In this document: piece after piece, positions 26,007-35,975 of the stretch
Position numbering within the stretch: the stretch's first letter is position 1
Layout: each line of letters opens with the position of its first letter
Assembly (NCBI GenBank): GCA_016196115.1
Contig: JACPYI010000002.1
Span: forward strand, 1 to 35,975
Origin: Candidatus Sungiibacteriota bacterium
GTDB lineage: Bacteria; Patescibacteriota; Minisyncoccia; Sungbacterales; HO2-52-23
Direction: 5' to 3'
DNA: 35,975 nucleotides
Notes under the pieces: generated by a model
The model's database searches: none
The model's input: the letters and a program-made list of their open reading frames with translations, nothing else
Told to the model about the DNA's origin: nothing
Program-made: the position numbers and the translations under genes

Positions 26007-26516
26007 ATGTCCGAGCTTATCTCGAAACTTGGCATTGATTGGCGGTTGCTCTTGGCACAGGCAGTCAACTTTTTCCTGCTGCTTTTTCTGTTGAAAAAGT
26101 TTGCATATAAGCCGATCCTGGTAATGCTTGCTCGTCGGCGGCAGGAGATTGAGAAAGGATTTCAGCTTCGGGCCGAGGCCGAAGAGACGCTCAAAAATGC
26201 GGACGCGCTGCGCGAGCAAACCCTGCAACAGACACGCACCGACGCGCTCGCGATGGTGAACGAGGCCGAGCAGGTCGGCAAGAAACGGCAGGAAGAAATA
26301 ATCGCGGAGGCCGCCAAAAAAAGCGAGCAAATAGTGCATGACGCCAAACGCATCATCGCGCAGGAGAAGGCGATCATGGGCGATGAAGTGTACGCGGTTG
26401 CGCAGGAATTGATCTGTAGCGGTCTTGTGAAGGTTCTCGGCAAAATCCCGCATGAGGAACGCGACCGGGAATTGATCCGCGACGCGCTTGCGGAGTTAAA
26501 AACTGTTTCGTCATAA
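26007..26516 (+). CDS. atpF: ATP synthase F0 subunit b
   Basis: LGIDWRLLLAQAVNFFLLLFLLKKFAYKPI then long charged coiled-coil; operon position. Confidence 0.9.
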   Translation: MSELISKLGIDWRLLLAQAVNFFLLLFLLKKFAYKPILVMLARRRQEIEKGFQLRAEAEETLKNADALREQTLQQTRTDALAMVNEAEQVGKKRQEEIIAEAAKKSEQIVHDAKRIIAQEKAIMGDEVYAVAQELICSGLVKVLGKIPHEERDRELIRDALAELKTVSS

Positions 26517-26896
26517 TGAAATACCGCATTGCACAATATGCCGAAGCGCTCCACGCGGCCCTCAAAGATGCGCCCGCGTCCAAGCAAAAACAGATCATGC
26601 GCCGGTTTGCGGCACTGCTCGCGCGCCATCGCATGAGCGGGAAAAGCGATTCTGTGGTGGCGGCGTACGAGAAGATCGTGTTGCGGGAAAATGGCGTGCG
26701 GAAGGTCAAGATCGAATCCGCGGCCCCGGTGAGCGAACAACTGAAAAAAGAGATCGGTCAGATTCTGGGGAAAGAGGTTCTTATCGAAGAAAAAACGCGT
26801 CCCGACCTGCTCGCAGGCGTTAAAATTTTAGTGGATGGCGAATTGCTCATTGACGCTTCGGCCAAACGTCAATTGGAGAGAATTTTCCAAAAATGA
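26516..26896 (+). CDS. atpH: ATP synthase F1 subunit delta (short)
   Basis: YRIAQYAEALHAAL...GKEVLIEEKTRPDLLAGVKILVDGELLIDASAKRQLERI. Confidence 0.88.
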   Translation: MKYRIAQYAEALHAALKDAPASKQKQIMRRFAALLARHRMSGKSDSVVAAYEKIVLRENGVRKVKIESAAPVSEQLKKEIGQILGKEVLIEEKTRPDLLAGVKILVDGELLIDASAKRQLERIFQK

Positions 26897-26905
26897 GAGG
26901 CGGTC

Positions 26906-27005
26906 TGTCATTCCCGCCATGCCTACCGGCAGGCAGGCGAAGGCGGGAATCTAGTAGTAAACCAATGGGGACTTTCTGGATTCCCGATCAAGTCGGGAAT
27001 GACAA
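26906..27005. repeat. Family-1 palindromic repeat at the atpH/atpA junction
   Basis: gtcattcccgcc...ggcgggaat...ctggattcccgatcaagtcgggaatgaca. Confidence 0.85.
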
Positions 27006-27028
27006 AGGAGTAAAGAGTAAATCCTATT

Positions 27029-28576
27029 ATGCAAAACAATATTGTCGAACTACTGAAATCGGAAATCGAGAATTACAAGCGGGAGATCAAGCTTGAAAAA
27101 GTCGGGCATGTTTTGGAAGTGGGAGACGGCATTGCAAAAGTGTCCGGGCTCTCGGGCGTTGCTTCTCAAGAAATGCTTGAATTCGCAACAAGCGATGGAC
27201 CGGTGATCGGCATTGCGTTCAACCTGGAAGAAGACATGGTTGGCGCGATCTTGCTTGGCGATTATTTGAAAGTGAAAGAAGGGGACGCGATCAAGCCGCT
27301 CGGCCGCGTGCTTTCGGTGCGGGTGGGAGATGAGATGATCGGGCGCGTGATGGATCCTTTGGGCAACCCGCAGGATGAGCGCGGCCCTCTTTTTCCTGCC
27401 GAGGGAGAATCCGAAAAAGAGAAACCCGTTTTTTATCCAATCGAACGCCTTGCGCCTTCGGTGACCATGCGCGAATCAGTAAATACTCCGCTCCATACGG
27501 GTATCAAGGCCATTGACGCGATCATCCCGATCGGCAGGGGACAGCGCGAGCTTATCATCGGCGACCGGCAGCTGGGCAAGACATCCATCGCGATTGATAC
27601 GATTATCAACCAGAAGCGCGATACGCGCCATCGGACCCCGATCTGCGTCTATGCCGCAATCGGGCAGAAAGAATCCAAGATCGCCAAGATCGTGGCCACG
27701 CTGAAAGACGCAGGCGCGCTCGAATATACGATTATCGTGTCCGCTCCGGCATCATCCCCGGCGTCGCTCTGGTATCTTGCTCCGTACACGGCCGCCGCGA
27801 TCGCGGAGTATTTTATGCATCAGGGGAAAGACACACTCGTGGTTTATGACGATCTCTCCAAACACGCATGGGCGTACCGCGAGCTCTCGCTTCTGTTGCG
27901 CCGACCCCCGGGGCGCGAGGCATATCCGGGAGACGTGTTTTACCTCCACTCGCGCCTGCTTGAACGCGCCGCTAAACTCAATAAAGAAAACGGCAGCGGC
28001 TCTATGACGGCGCTGCCGATCATCGAAACCCAGCTTGGCGACATCTCGGCGTACATCCCGACCAATGTAATCTCGATCACCGACGGCCAGATCTATCTTG
28101 AACCGGAATTGTTCTACCAGGGCGTGCGCCCGGCGCTCAACGTCGGGCTTTCGGTATCGCGCGTGGGATCGGCGGCCCAGACCAAGGCCATGAAAAAAGT
28201 TGCGGGCAAACTGCGCCTTGAGCTCGCGCAATTCCGCGAGCTTGCCGCGTTCGCCCAATTCGCGTCCGACCTCGACGAATCAACGCGCAAGCGCATCGTG
28301 CGCGGAAAAGTACTCACCGAACTCCTCAAGCAGCCCGAACTCGACCCGATCCTGTTTGAGAAACAAGTGGTCCTGATCTACGCCGGCACCGGCGGTTACT
28401 TTGACGCATACGACCCGGAAAAAGTCCAGCAGATCGGCCAGGACATGATCGCGTATCTCGAAAAACTGCACGGGCAAGACATTCTCGAAAAAATAAGAAC
28501 GTCAGGCGAACTGACCGCCGAAGTGGAGGAGAAATTGAAAACCGCAATCGGGGATTTTCAGAAATTATCGATATGA
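27029..28576 (+). CDS. atpA: ATP synthase F1 subunit alpha
   Basis: [29 protein letters not shown] and full-length match. Confidence 0.97.
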   Translation: MQNNIVELLKSEIENYKREIKLEKVGHVLEVGDGIAKVSGLSGVASQEMLEFATSDGPVIGIAFNLEEDMVGAILLGDYLKVKEGDAIKPLGRVLSVRVGDEMIGRVMDPLGNPQDERGPLFPAEGESEKEKPVFYPIERLAPSVTMRESVNTPLHTGIKAIDAIIPIGRGQRELIIGDRQLGKTSIAIDTIINQKRDTRHRTPICVYAAIGQKESKIAKIVATLKDAGALEYTIIVSAPASSPASLWYLAPYTAAAIAEYFMHQGKDTLVVYDDLSKHAWAYRELSLLLRRPPGREAYPGDVFYLHSRLLERAAKLNKENGSGSMTALPIIETQLGDISAYIPTNVISITDGQIYLEPELFYQGVRPALNVGLSVSRVGSAAQTKAMKKVAGKLRLELAQFRELAAFAQFASDLDESTRKRIVRGKVLTELLKQPELDPILFEKQVVLIYAGTGGYFDAYDPEKVQQIGQDMIAYLEKLHGQDILEKIRTSGELTAEVEEKLKTAIGDFQKLSI

Positions 28577-28699
28577 TTTCCCAAAAACTCAAAACAATTT
28601 TCGGCCTCTCCATACTGGCGGCTACTACCCCGGCCTCATCACCGCGTTAGGATTTCCGATCTTTGCATTTTTCTTTTGGAGAGAATTGCTGAAGAATTT

Positions 28700-28729
28700 A
28701 AAAACTAAAAAGCCGCCTGCGATGGCGAC
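28700..28729 (-). terminator. Intrinsic terminator of the minus-strand tRNA-like gene
   Basis: Minus strand: GTCGCC atcgca GGCGGC TTTTTAGTTTTT. Confidence 0.7.
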
Positions 28730-28738
28730 CCTTTAGTG

Positions 28739-28811
28739 TGGACCTGACGGGATTTGCACCCGTTACGCCGCTTGCGAAGGGCGGAATTTTACTACATAAA
28801 ACTACAGGCCC
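28739..28811 (-). tRNA. Atypical tRNA/tRNA-like RNA; anticodon most likely TCG (Arg) but uncertain
   Basis: Minus strand GGGCCTG TA ...CCGCC CTTCGCA AGCGG CGTA ACGGG TGCAAAT CCCGT CAGGTCC A (73 nt). Good acceptor and T arms; A/T-only D stem, no GG in D-loop, C-A mismatch closing the anticodon stem. Confidence 0.55.
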
Positions 28812-28825
28812 AGGTCCACGAACGC

Positions 28826-28855
28826 ATTATAAAACAAAAAGGACCCCTCTTGCAA
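28826..28855 (-). promoter_or_regulatory. Promoter for the minus-strand tRNA-like gene
   Basis: Minus strand TTGCAA-18 nt-TATAAT, -10 about 7 nt upstream of the predicted 5' end. Confidence 0.6.
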
Positions 28856-28970
28856 GGAATCCTTTTTGTTCGCAAGCAACAAACCTATAGTTCTATAGGT
28901 TCCACCCTTTACTCCCCATTATACTCGAACCATGAAATTAGTCAATAGCGGCTGTGGATAATTAAAATGT

Positions 28971-31306
<2,336 letters not shown>

Positions 31307-31312
31307 AAATTC

Positions 31313-31392
31313 AAAGTTCAAATGACAAATGTCAAATAAATGTTTTGGAATTTTGAGCTTGATTTGAACTTTGGATTTTGACATTTGAAATT
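31313..31392. repeat. Family-3 AT-rich palindrome at the atpD/atpC junction
   Basis: ttcaaagttcaaatgacaaatgtcaaa...tttgaactttggattttgacatttgaaa. Confidence 0.7.
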
Positions 31393-31635
31393 ATGCATCT
31401 ATCCATCTACTCATTGCGAGAAACGATTTTCGAGGGAGAAGCCACGAGCGTGAGCCTTCCCACGCCGCTCGGCGAGATGACCGTGCTCGACCACCACATT
31501 CCTATGGTCTCGGCCGTGAGTCCGGGCCAAATTCACTACGTGCTTCCCGACAGTACGACCACGGTACTGCCATTCAACGGAGGCATCCTTGAGGTGCGTC
31601 CGGAGAGTAGTGTGATTGTGCTTGCAAATCCATGA
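31393..31635 (+). CDS. atpC: ATP synthase F1 subunit epsilon, short (N-terminal beta domain only)
   Basis: LSIYSLRETIFEGEATSVSLPTPLGEMTVLDHHIPMVSAV...NGGILEV; no C-terminal helical hairpin. Confidence 0.88.
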   Translation: MHLSIYSLRETIFEGEATSVSLPTPLGEMTVLDHHIPMVSAVSPGQIHYVLPDSTTTVLPFNGGILEVRPESSVIVLANP

Positions 31636-32084
31636 ACAAATATATTTTTTCTCACCCCACCTCGCTTGACCACTATGTTGCGGACGCGTTTGTGGTGCGG
31701 TGCTTTGACAACCGTTTCTGGGGCGTATTCCACAAATTTATCAAAGCGCAAAACCTCAAGCATATTGATCTCGAATCGGTTGCCGGCGGCGCGAAAATAT
31801 TTTCCTCGCCCGAGCAGGAAGGCGACCGCGACTTCATGCTCCGCGAACTTGAGAAGTCAGTCAAGCTGCACCATACCAAAAAAGTCATGCTCTTCACGCA
31901 CCACGATTGCGGCGCCTACGGAGGATTTGCAAAATTTGAGAGCGATCCCGAGAAAGAATTCGCTTTTCATCAAAGTGAACACCGAAAAGCTATTGGGGCA
32001 ATCCAAGAACGCTTTGCTGATATACAGATTGAAACTTATTTTATTGACGATCAGGGAATCATAAAAATCTTACAAAGATTATGA
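31632..32084 (+). CDS. Compact beta-carbonic-anhydrase-like protein
   Basis: VRCFDNRF (C-x-D-x-R) and HHDCGAYGG (H-x-x-C) zinc-ligand pattern; ATGA overlap with atpC. Confidence 0.65.
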   Translation: MNKYIFSHPTSLDHYVADAFVVRCFDNRFWGVFHKFIKAQNLKHIDLESVAGGAKIFSSPEQEGDRDFMLRELEKSVKLHHTKKVMLFTHHDCGAYGGFAKFESDPEKEFAFHQSEHRKAIGAIQERFADIQIETYFIDDQGIIKILQRL

Positions 32085-32794
32085 AAAGATCAATATCTTC
32101 GATGTGGGCAGTTGTCGCGGCTCTCGCGATACTGGGGATAGTCGGGTTTATGTTCTCGCGCAAGAGCGCGGAGGAGGCGAAGGCGCCGGACATATTTGCG
32201 CCTGTCTTGAGCCAAGGGTCACCACAGCAGGCGCAGCCGGATCAGCAGCAAACGGCGTCGGAGAGAAGTGCAACTGGCAGCAATGGCAGCCAATCACCAA
32301 CTAAAGGAGTTCGTAATTTTATGCATATCATAAGCATTCAGACCAGTTTCGGGGAAATTCAGTTCGAGACGTACGACGCGGATGCTCCCAAGACCGTGCA
32401 GAATTTTATTTCGCTCGCGCAAAAGGGATTTTACAATACGCTCACGTTTCATCGGGTCATTTCCGGATTCATGATCCAGGGCGGCGATCCAAAAGGGAAC
32501 GGTACGGGCGGACCCGGATACCAATTTGAAGACGAGCTCAATCCGAACACCGAATCGTATAAGAACGGATACAGGAAAGGCGTGGTTGCCATGGCCAACG
32601 CCGGGCCAAACACCAACGGCAGCCAGTTTTTCATCATGCTTGCCGATTACCCGCTTCCCAACAATTACACGATTTTCGGTCGCGTGGTAAAGGGGCAGGA
32701 CGTGGTGGACACCATCGGCAAAGTTCAGACCGGCACCCAAGACCGGCCACAAAAACCGTTAACCATGCAGTCGGTCAAAGTAGTAGCGAAGTAA
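32081..32794 (+). CDS. Cyclophilin-type peptidyl-prolyl isomerase, membrane-anchored
   Basis: N-terminal TM; FHRVISGFMIQGGDPKGNGTGGPGYQFEDE...GVVAMANAGPNTNGSQFFI. Confidence 0.93.
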   Translation: MKRSISSMWAVVAALAILGIVGFMFSRKSAEEAKAPDIFAPVLSQGSPQQAQPDQQQTASERSATGSNGSQSPTKGVRNFMHIISIQTSFGEIQFETYDADAPKTVQNFISLAQKGFYNTLTFHRVISGFMIQGGDPKGNGTGGPGYQFEDELNPNTESYKNGYRKGVVAMANAGPNTNGSQFFIMLADYPLPNNYTIFGRVVKGQDVVDTIGKVQTGTQDRPQKPLTMQSVKVVAK

Positions 32795-32833
32795 ATTTTT
32801 GACATCTATACGAAAAACCAATAAGATAGGGAC

Positions 32834-33088
32834 ATGAAGAAATCTTTATATATAGCAACCGAGTATGGGAGCCATTTAGTTGCGATTGAACCCGATGAAC
32901 GGCGCGGGTATGTTGTTGCCGCTCCTGCGCTCCCCGGAGTCATTACATGGGGTAAGAATCTGGCTCATGCAAAAGAAATGGTGCGAGAAGCCATTGAATT
33001 ATGTATTGAGTCGCTCGTGCAAAAGAGATCAGCTGTAAAGCCGACCTCACGTTCCAATAAATCTCAAAAGATACTGGTAAAAGTATGA
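32834..33088 (+). CDS. hicB: HicB-like antitoxin
   Basis: YVVAAPALPGVITWGKNLAHAKEMVREAIELCIESL; overlaps hicA. Confidence 0.85.
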   Translation: MKKSLYIATEYGSHLVAIEPDERRGYVVAAPALPGVITWGKNLAHAKEMVREAIELCIESLVQKRSAVKPTSRSNKSQKILVKV

Positions 33089-33315
33089 GTATCATCCCCA
33101 TAGTAACTCCGAGCGAACTCCTGTCAGTCCTGCTCAAAGCAGGATTTAAAATTATCCGGCAGAAGGGAAGCCATATCAGGGTCACCCGACCGGTTACTGG
33201 AAAAAGCACAACTATTGCCATGCATGCAAAAGATTTTTCCCGCGGTATGACCCTTAAAATTCTAAACCAAGCCGGCATCTCGACAAAAGAATTCTTAAAG
33301 CTGTTGGGGAAATAG
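33085..33315 (+). CDS. hicA: HicA-like mRNA interferase toxin
   Basis: LLSVLLKAGFKIIRQKGSHIRVTRP...LKILNQAGISTKEFLKLL. Confidence 0.88.
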   Translation: MSIIPIVTPSELLSVLLKAGFKIIRQKGSHIRVTRPVTGKSTTIAMHAKDFSRGMTLKILNQAGISTKEFLKLLGK

Positions 33316-33335
33316 AATAAAGAACTGAAAATCAT

Positions 33336-33911
33336 ATGTCAGCGGAATCAGCGAACAACATGAATGCGAAACCCAACCGTCCGTTTGAGGTTGTAGAGTA
33401 TGATGCGAACTGGATCAAAGAATTTGAAAAGCGCAGAGAAAAATTGAAAGAGATACTCGGGGATGATATTGTGGATATCCAACACGTTGGTAGTACAGCT
33501 ATTCTTGGCATGATCGCGAAGCCACAGATAGATATTCTTATCGTGGTTGAAAATCTCGACACTATAAGAAGTAAATACGATGAGATGCGGGCTTCGGGTT
33601 TTGAACCGCGAGGTGATTATGCCGCCATTGGAGAAGAATATTTCACTGAAGACACTGAGCAGGGAGTGCGATTGGCGAGTATACATATTTTGCCCCAAGG
33701 ACATCCTGAAATAGCAGCAACAATAAATTTTCGAGATTACCCGAGTACGCACCAAGAAGACCGAGATCTCTACGGAGCGACCAAGAAAGAATTATTTATA
33801 AGACATGCGGATAACTACCTGGCATATGGCCGCGAGAAAAGTTCACTTATTGAAACAATACGAGAGCGCGCAAATCAATGGGCGAGACAACTTCTTGATG
33901 CAAACGATTGA
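33336..33911 (+). CDS. GrpB family (UPF0157) nucleotidyltransferase-fold protein
   Basis: VVEYDANWIKEFEKRREKLKEIL...IQHVGSTAILGMIAKPQIDILIVV. Confidence 0.88.
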   Translation: MSAESANNMNAKPNRPFEVVEYDANWIKEFEKRREKLKEILGDDIVDIQHVGSTAILGMIAKPQIDILIVVENLDTIRSKYDEMRASGFEPRGDYAAIGEEYFTEDTEQGVRLASIHILPQGHPEIAATINFRDYPSTHQEDRDLYGATKKELFIRHADNYLAYGREKSSLIETIRERANQWARQLLDAND

Positions 33912-33999
33912 ATCAAAGTAGAAAAATGATTTCAAGCGGAAACCAATTGACTCATTGCCAATACTTTGCCATACTGGAGAGCAGTTGAAATGACGCTTT

Positions 34000-35217
34000 A
34001 TGCTTTCTCAAACACCTAAACACGGCTCGCGGATTTTTATTATTGCCATTTCATTGGTCCTCTTGGGGATCAGCTTTTTTGTCGGGGCATGGTACGGGTA
34101 TGAACATCGGCCCGCAGTTGAAAAAGTGCTTGGCGTTATGGGACAACGGCCTCCGGAGCAGTTTGCGAATGTTGATTTTAATCTCTTTTGGGATGTGTGG
34201 TCGCGTCTGGAGGATACATACGTGGACAAGGGCAAGATTAACCGTGAGAAGCTCGTATACGGTGCGATTCAGGGGATGGTTGGTTCGCTTAAGGATCCTT
34301 ATACTGAATTTTTCCCGCCCGCTGAAACAAAACAATTTGCGGAAGATGTCAAGGGTGAGTTTGACGGCATCGGCGCCGAGATTGGATTGCGAAAAAGTAT
34401 TCTCACGATCATTGCCCCATTGAAAAACAGCCCGGCTGAAAGAGCCGGTCTCAAAGCAGGAGATAAGATTTTCAAGATCGATGATCAGGCCACCGCAGAT
34501 GTACAGCTTGATGAGGCGGTGCGGTTGATTCGCGGGAAAAAAGGAACCAAGGTACGGCTCCTGGTTTTTCGCGATGGTTTTGATAAAGCGCGGGAGTTTA
34601 CGATTACGCGCGATACCATAGAGGTACAGACGATCTCAGCCGAGAAAAAATCTGATGGGGTCTTTGTGATCAAACTCAACCAGTTTTCGGAAAATGCCGG
34701 ATACGAGTTTAAAAAAGCGGTGCAGGAGTTTTTTGCAAGCGGATCAAAGAAGCTCATCTTTGATCTGCGCAATAATCCTGGAGGATATCTCTCGGTTTCG
34801 GTTGACATTGCAAGTTGGTTTTCAAATTCCGGCGATGTGATCGTTCGGGAACGTTTTGCCAACGGCACCGAAGAAGTGCACCGTTCACAGGGATATGGCC
34901 TGCTCAAAGGCGTGCCGACGGTGGTGCTCGTGAACGAGGGATCCGCGTCCGCATCAGAGATTGTGTCCGGAGCATTGCGCGATCTGAACGGTATAAAACT
35001 TATCGGGGCAAAAACATTTGGCAAGGGCTCGGTGCAGGAAGTGCTTGATCTTGCGCAGAAGTCCTCGCTCAAAGTCACGATCGCCAAGTGGCTGACGCCC
35101 AAAGGAACGGAGATCAACGGCAAGGGCCTTGAGCCGGATATTGCTGTGCAGCAGGGAGACGATCCCAAGAAAGACCCGGTTATGGACAAGGCGATCGAGG
35201 TGTTGGGGAAAATGTAA
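34000..35217 (+). CDS. S41 family carboxy-terminal processing peptidase
   Basis: PDZ ([12 protein letters not shown]...[13 protein letters not shown]) plus [36 protein letters not shown]. Confidence 0.95.
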   Translation: MLSQTPKHGSRIFIIAISLVLLGISFFVGAWYGYEHRPAVEKVLGVMGQRPPEQFANVDFNLFWDVWSRLEDTYVDKGKINREKLVYGAIQGMVGSLKDPYTEFFPPAETKQFAEDVKGEFDGIGAEIGLRKSILTIIAPLKNSPAERAGLKAGDKIFKIDDQATADVQLDEAVRLIRGKKGTKVRLLVFRDGFDKAREFTITRDTIEVQTISAEKKSDGVFVIKLNQFSENAGYEFKKAVQEFFASGSKKLIFDLRNNPGGYLSVSVDIASWFSNSGDVIVRERFANGTEEVHRSQGYGLLKGVPTVVLVNEGSASASEIVSGALRDLNGIKLIGAKTFGKGSVQEVLDLAQKSSLKVTIAKWLTPKGTEINGKGLEPDIAVQQGDDPKKDPVMDKAIEVLGKM

Positions 35218-35233
35218 ACACACACGGCCGCAT

Positions 35234-35713
35234 ATGAAAATCATCCTCTTGCAAGACGTGCCGCATGTAGGAAAAAAGAACGAAATCAAAGAGGTGAGCG
35301 GCGGCTTTGCGCGTAATTTTCTTTTTCCGCGAAAACTGGCCGTGCCGGCGACCGAACAGGCACAACGTTCTCTTGCGACCAAGAAAGAGCATGATGAGAA
35401 ACGAAAATCCGCCGCGCAGAAGCAGTATCAGAAACTTGCAGAAAAGTTGCAAGGGCTTCAGGTTTTAATTAGGATTAAGATCGGCGAGAGAGGGAAAGCG
35501 TTCGGTTCCGTCAATGCCGCAAAGATCGTCGAGCAGCTGAAAACCCAACATCATATCGAGCTTGAGAAAGAGTGGCTCCGTCTTGATGAGCCATTGAAAT
35601 CAACCGGAGTGAAAGAAGTGCCGGTGCGGTTTCCACAGGGCGTCGAAGGCACGATAACAGTCGATATTCAGCCGATTGAAGAAGTCCTCCTTCGCCAAGG
35701 ATTCGGAGGATAA
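35234..35713 (+). CDS. rplI: 50S ribosomal protein bL9
   Basis: [36 protein letters not shown]. Confidence 0.93.
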   Translation: MKIILLQDVPHVGKKNEIKEVSGGFARNFLFPRKLAVPATEQAQRSLATKKEHDEKRKSAAQKQYQKLAEKLQGLQVLIRIKIGERGKAFGSVNAAKIVEQLKTQHHIELEKEWLRLDEPLKSTGVKEVPVRFPQGVEGTITVDIQPIEEVLLRQGFGG

Positions 35714-35720
35714 AATTTAT

Positions 35721-35975
35721 ATGGCTACACCACGATATATCTTTGTGTGCGGAGGGGTGATGTCGAGCGTTGGCAAGGGAGTCGCGACCGCGTCCATTGG
35801 AAAAATTCTGCAGGCGCGGGGGTATAGGGTCTCGCTGGTGAAATGCGACATGTACGTGAATATCGATGCCGGCACCATACGGCCAACAGAGCATGGCGAG
35901 GTGTTTGTCGGGGAAGACGGCATTGAGGCAGATCAGGATATGGGCAATTATGAGCGCTTTACCGATCAGATCTCT
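35721..35975 (+). CDS. pyrG: CTP synthase, N-terminal part (runs off window)
   Basis: [52 protein letters not shown]. Confidence 0.93.
   Translation, partial: MATPRYIFVCGGVMSSVGKGVATASIGKILQARGYRVSLVKCDMYVNIDAGTIRPTEHGEVFVGEDGIEADQDMGNYERFTDQIS

Noticed and set aside
28739-28819. Type II tRNA-Tyr (GTA) without D arm
   Set aside because: Possible alternative fold (loop ATGTAGT), but the 73-nt frame with normal acceptor/T-arm spacing fits a conventional tRNA layout better.

Overview
Bacterial window that looks like a Candidate Phyla Radiation/Patescibacteria-type genome (lineage is inference). Recognisable content: an IS630-type transposase remnant; FN3/peptidoglycan-binding protein; rpsP-khpA split from trmD by a complete IS4-superfamily element; GH1 glycosidase; an EamA-transporter/glycoside-hydrolase fusion; a very unusual 16S rRNA gene; tRNA-Ile; mnmA; an rpoD-like sigma gene broken by a frameshift; a short alaS; a PilM/FtsA-like protein; rpsR-ssb-rpsF; ychF; HAD phosphatase; a small ORF with a structured leader; rmuC; pilin; a full atp operon (B,E,F,H,A,G,D,C) with palindromic repeats at several junctions and an antisense tRNA-like gene between atpA and atpG; a beta-carbonic-anhydrase-like ORF and PPIase; HicBA; GrpB; S41 protease; rplI; start of pyrG. 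The most interesting object is the 16S gene (~8326-11154). It has three insertions (a stem-bounded IVS encoding a four-helix-bundle protein, a second stem-bounded IVS carrying a dispersed palindrome, and a group I intron with a LAGLIDADG ORF), lacks about 135 nt of the central domain (690-loop region), and has a degenerate anti-Shine-Dalgarno. Even so, many departures from near-universal positions are base-pair compensated (h1, 507/524, h28, h36, h45 and others), which argues for a functional, extremely divergent rRNA rather than simple decay. No rRNA alignment, structure or database search was run; E. coli numbering is from memory.
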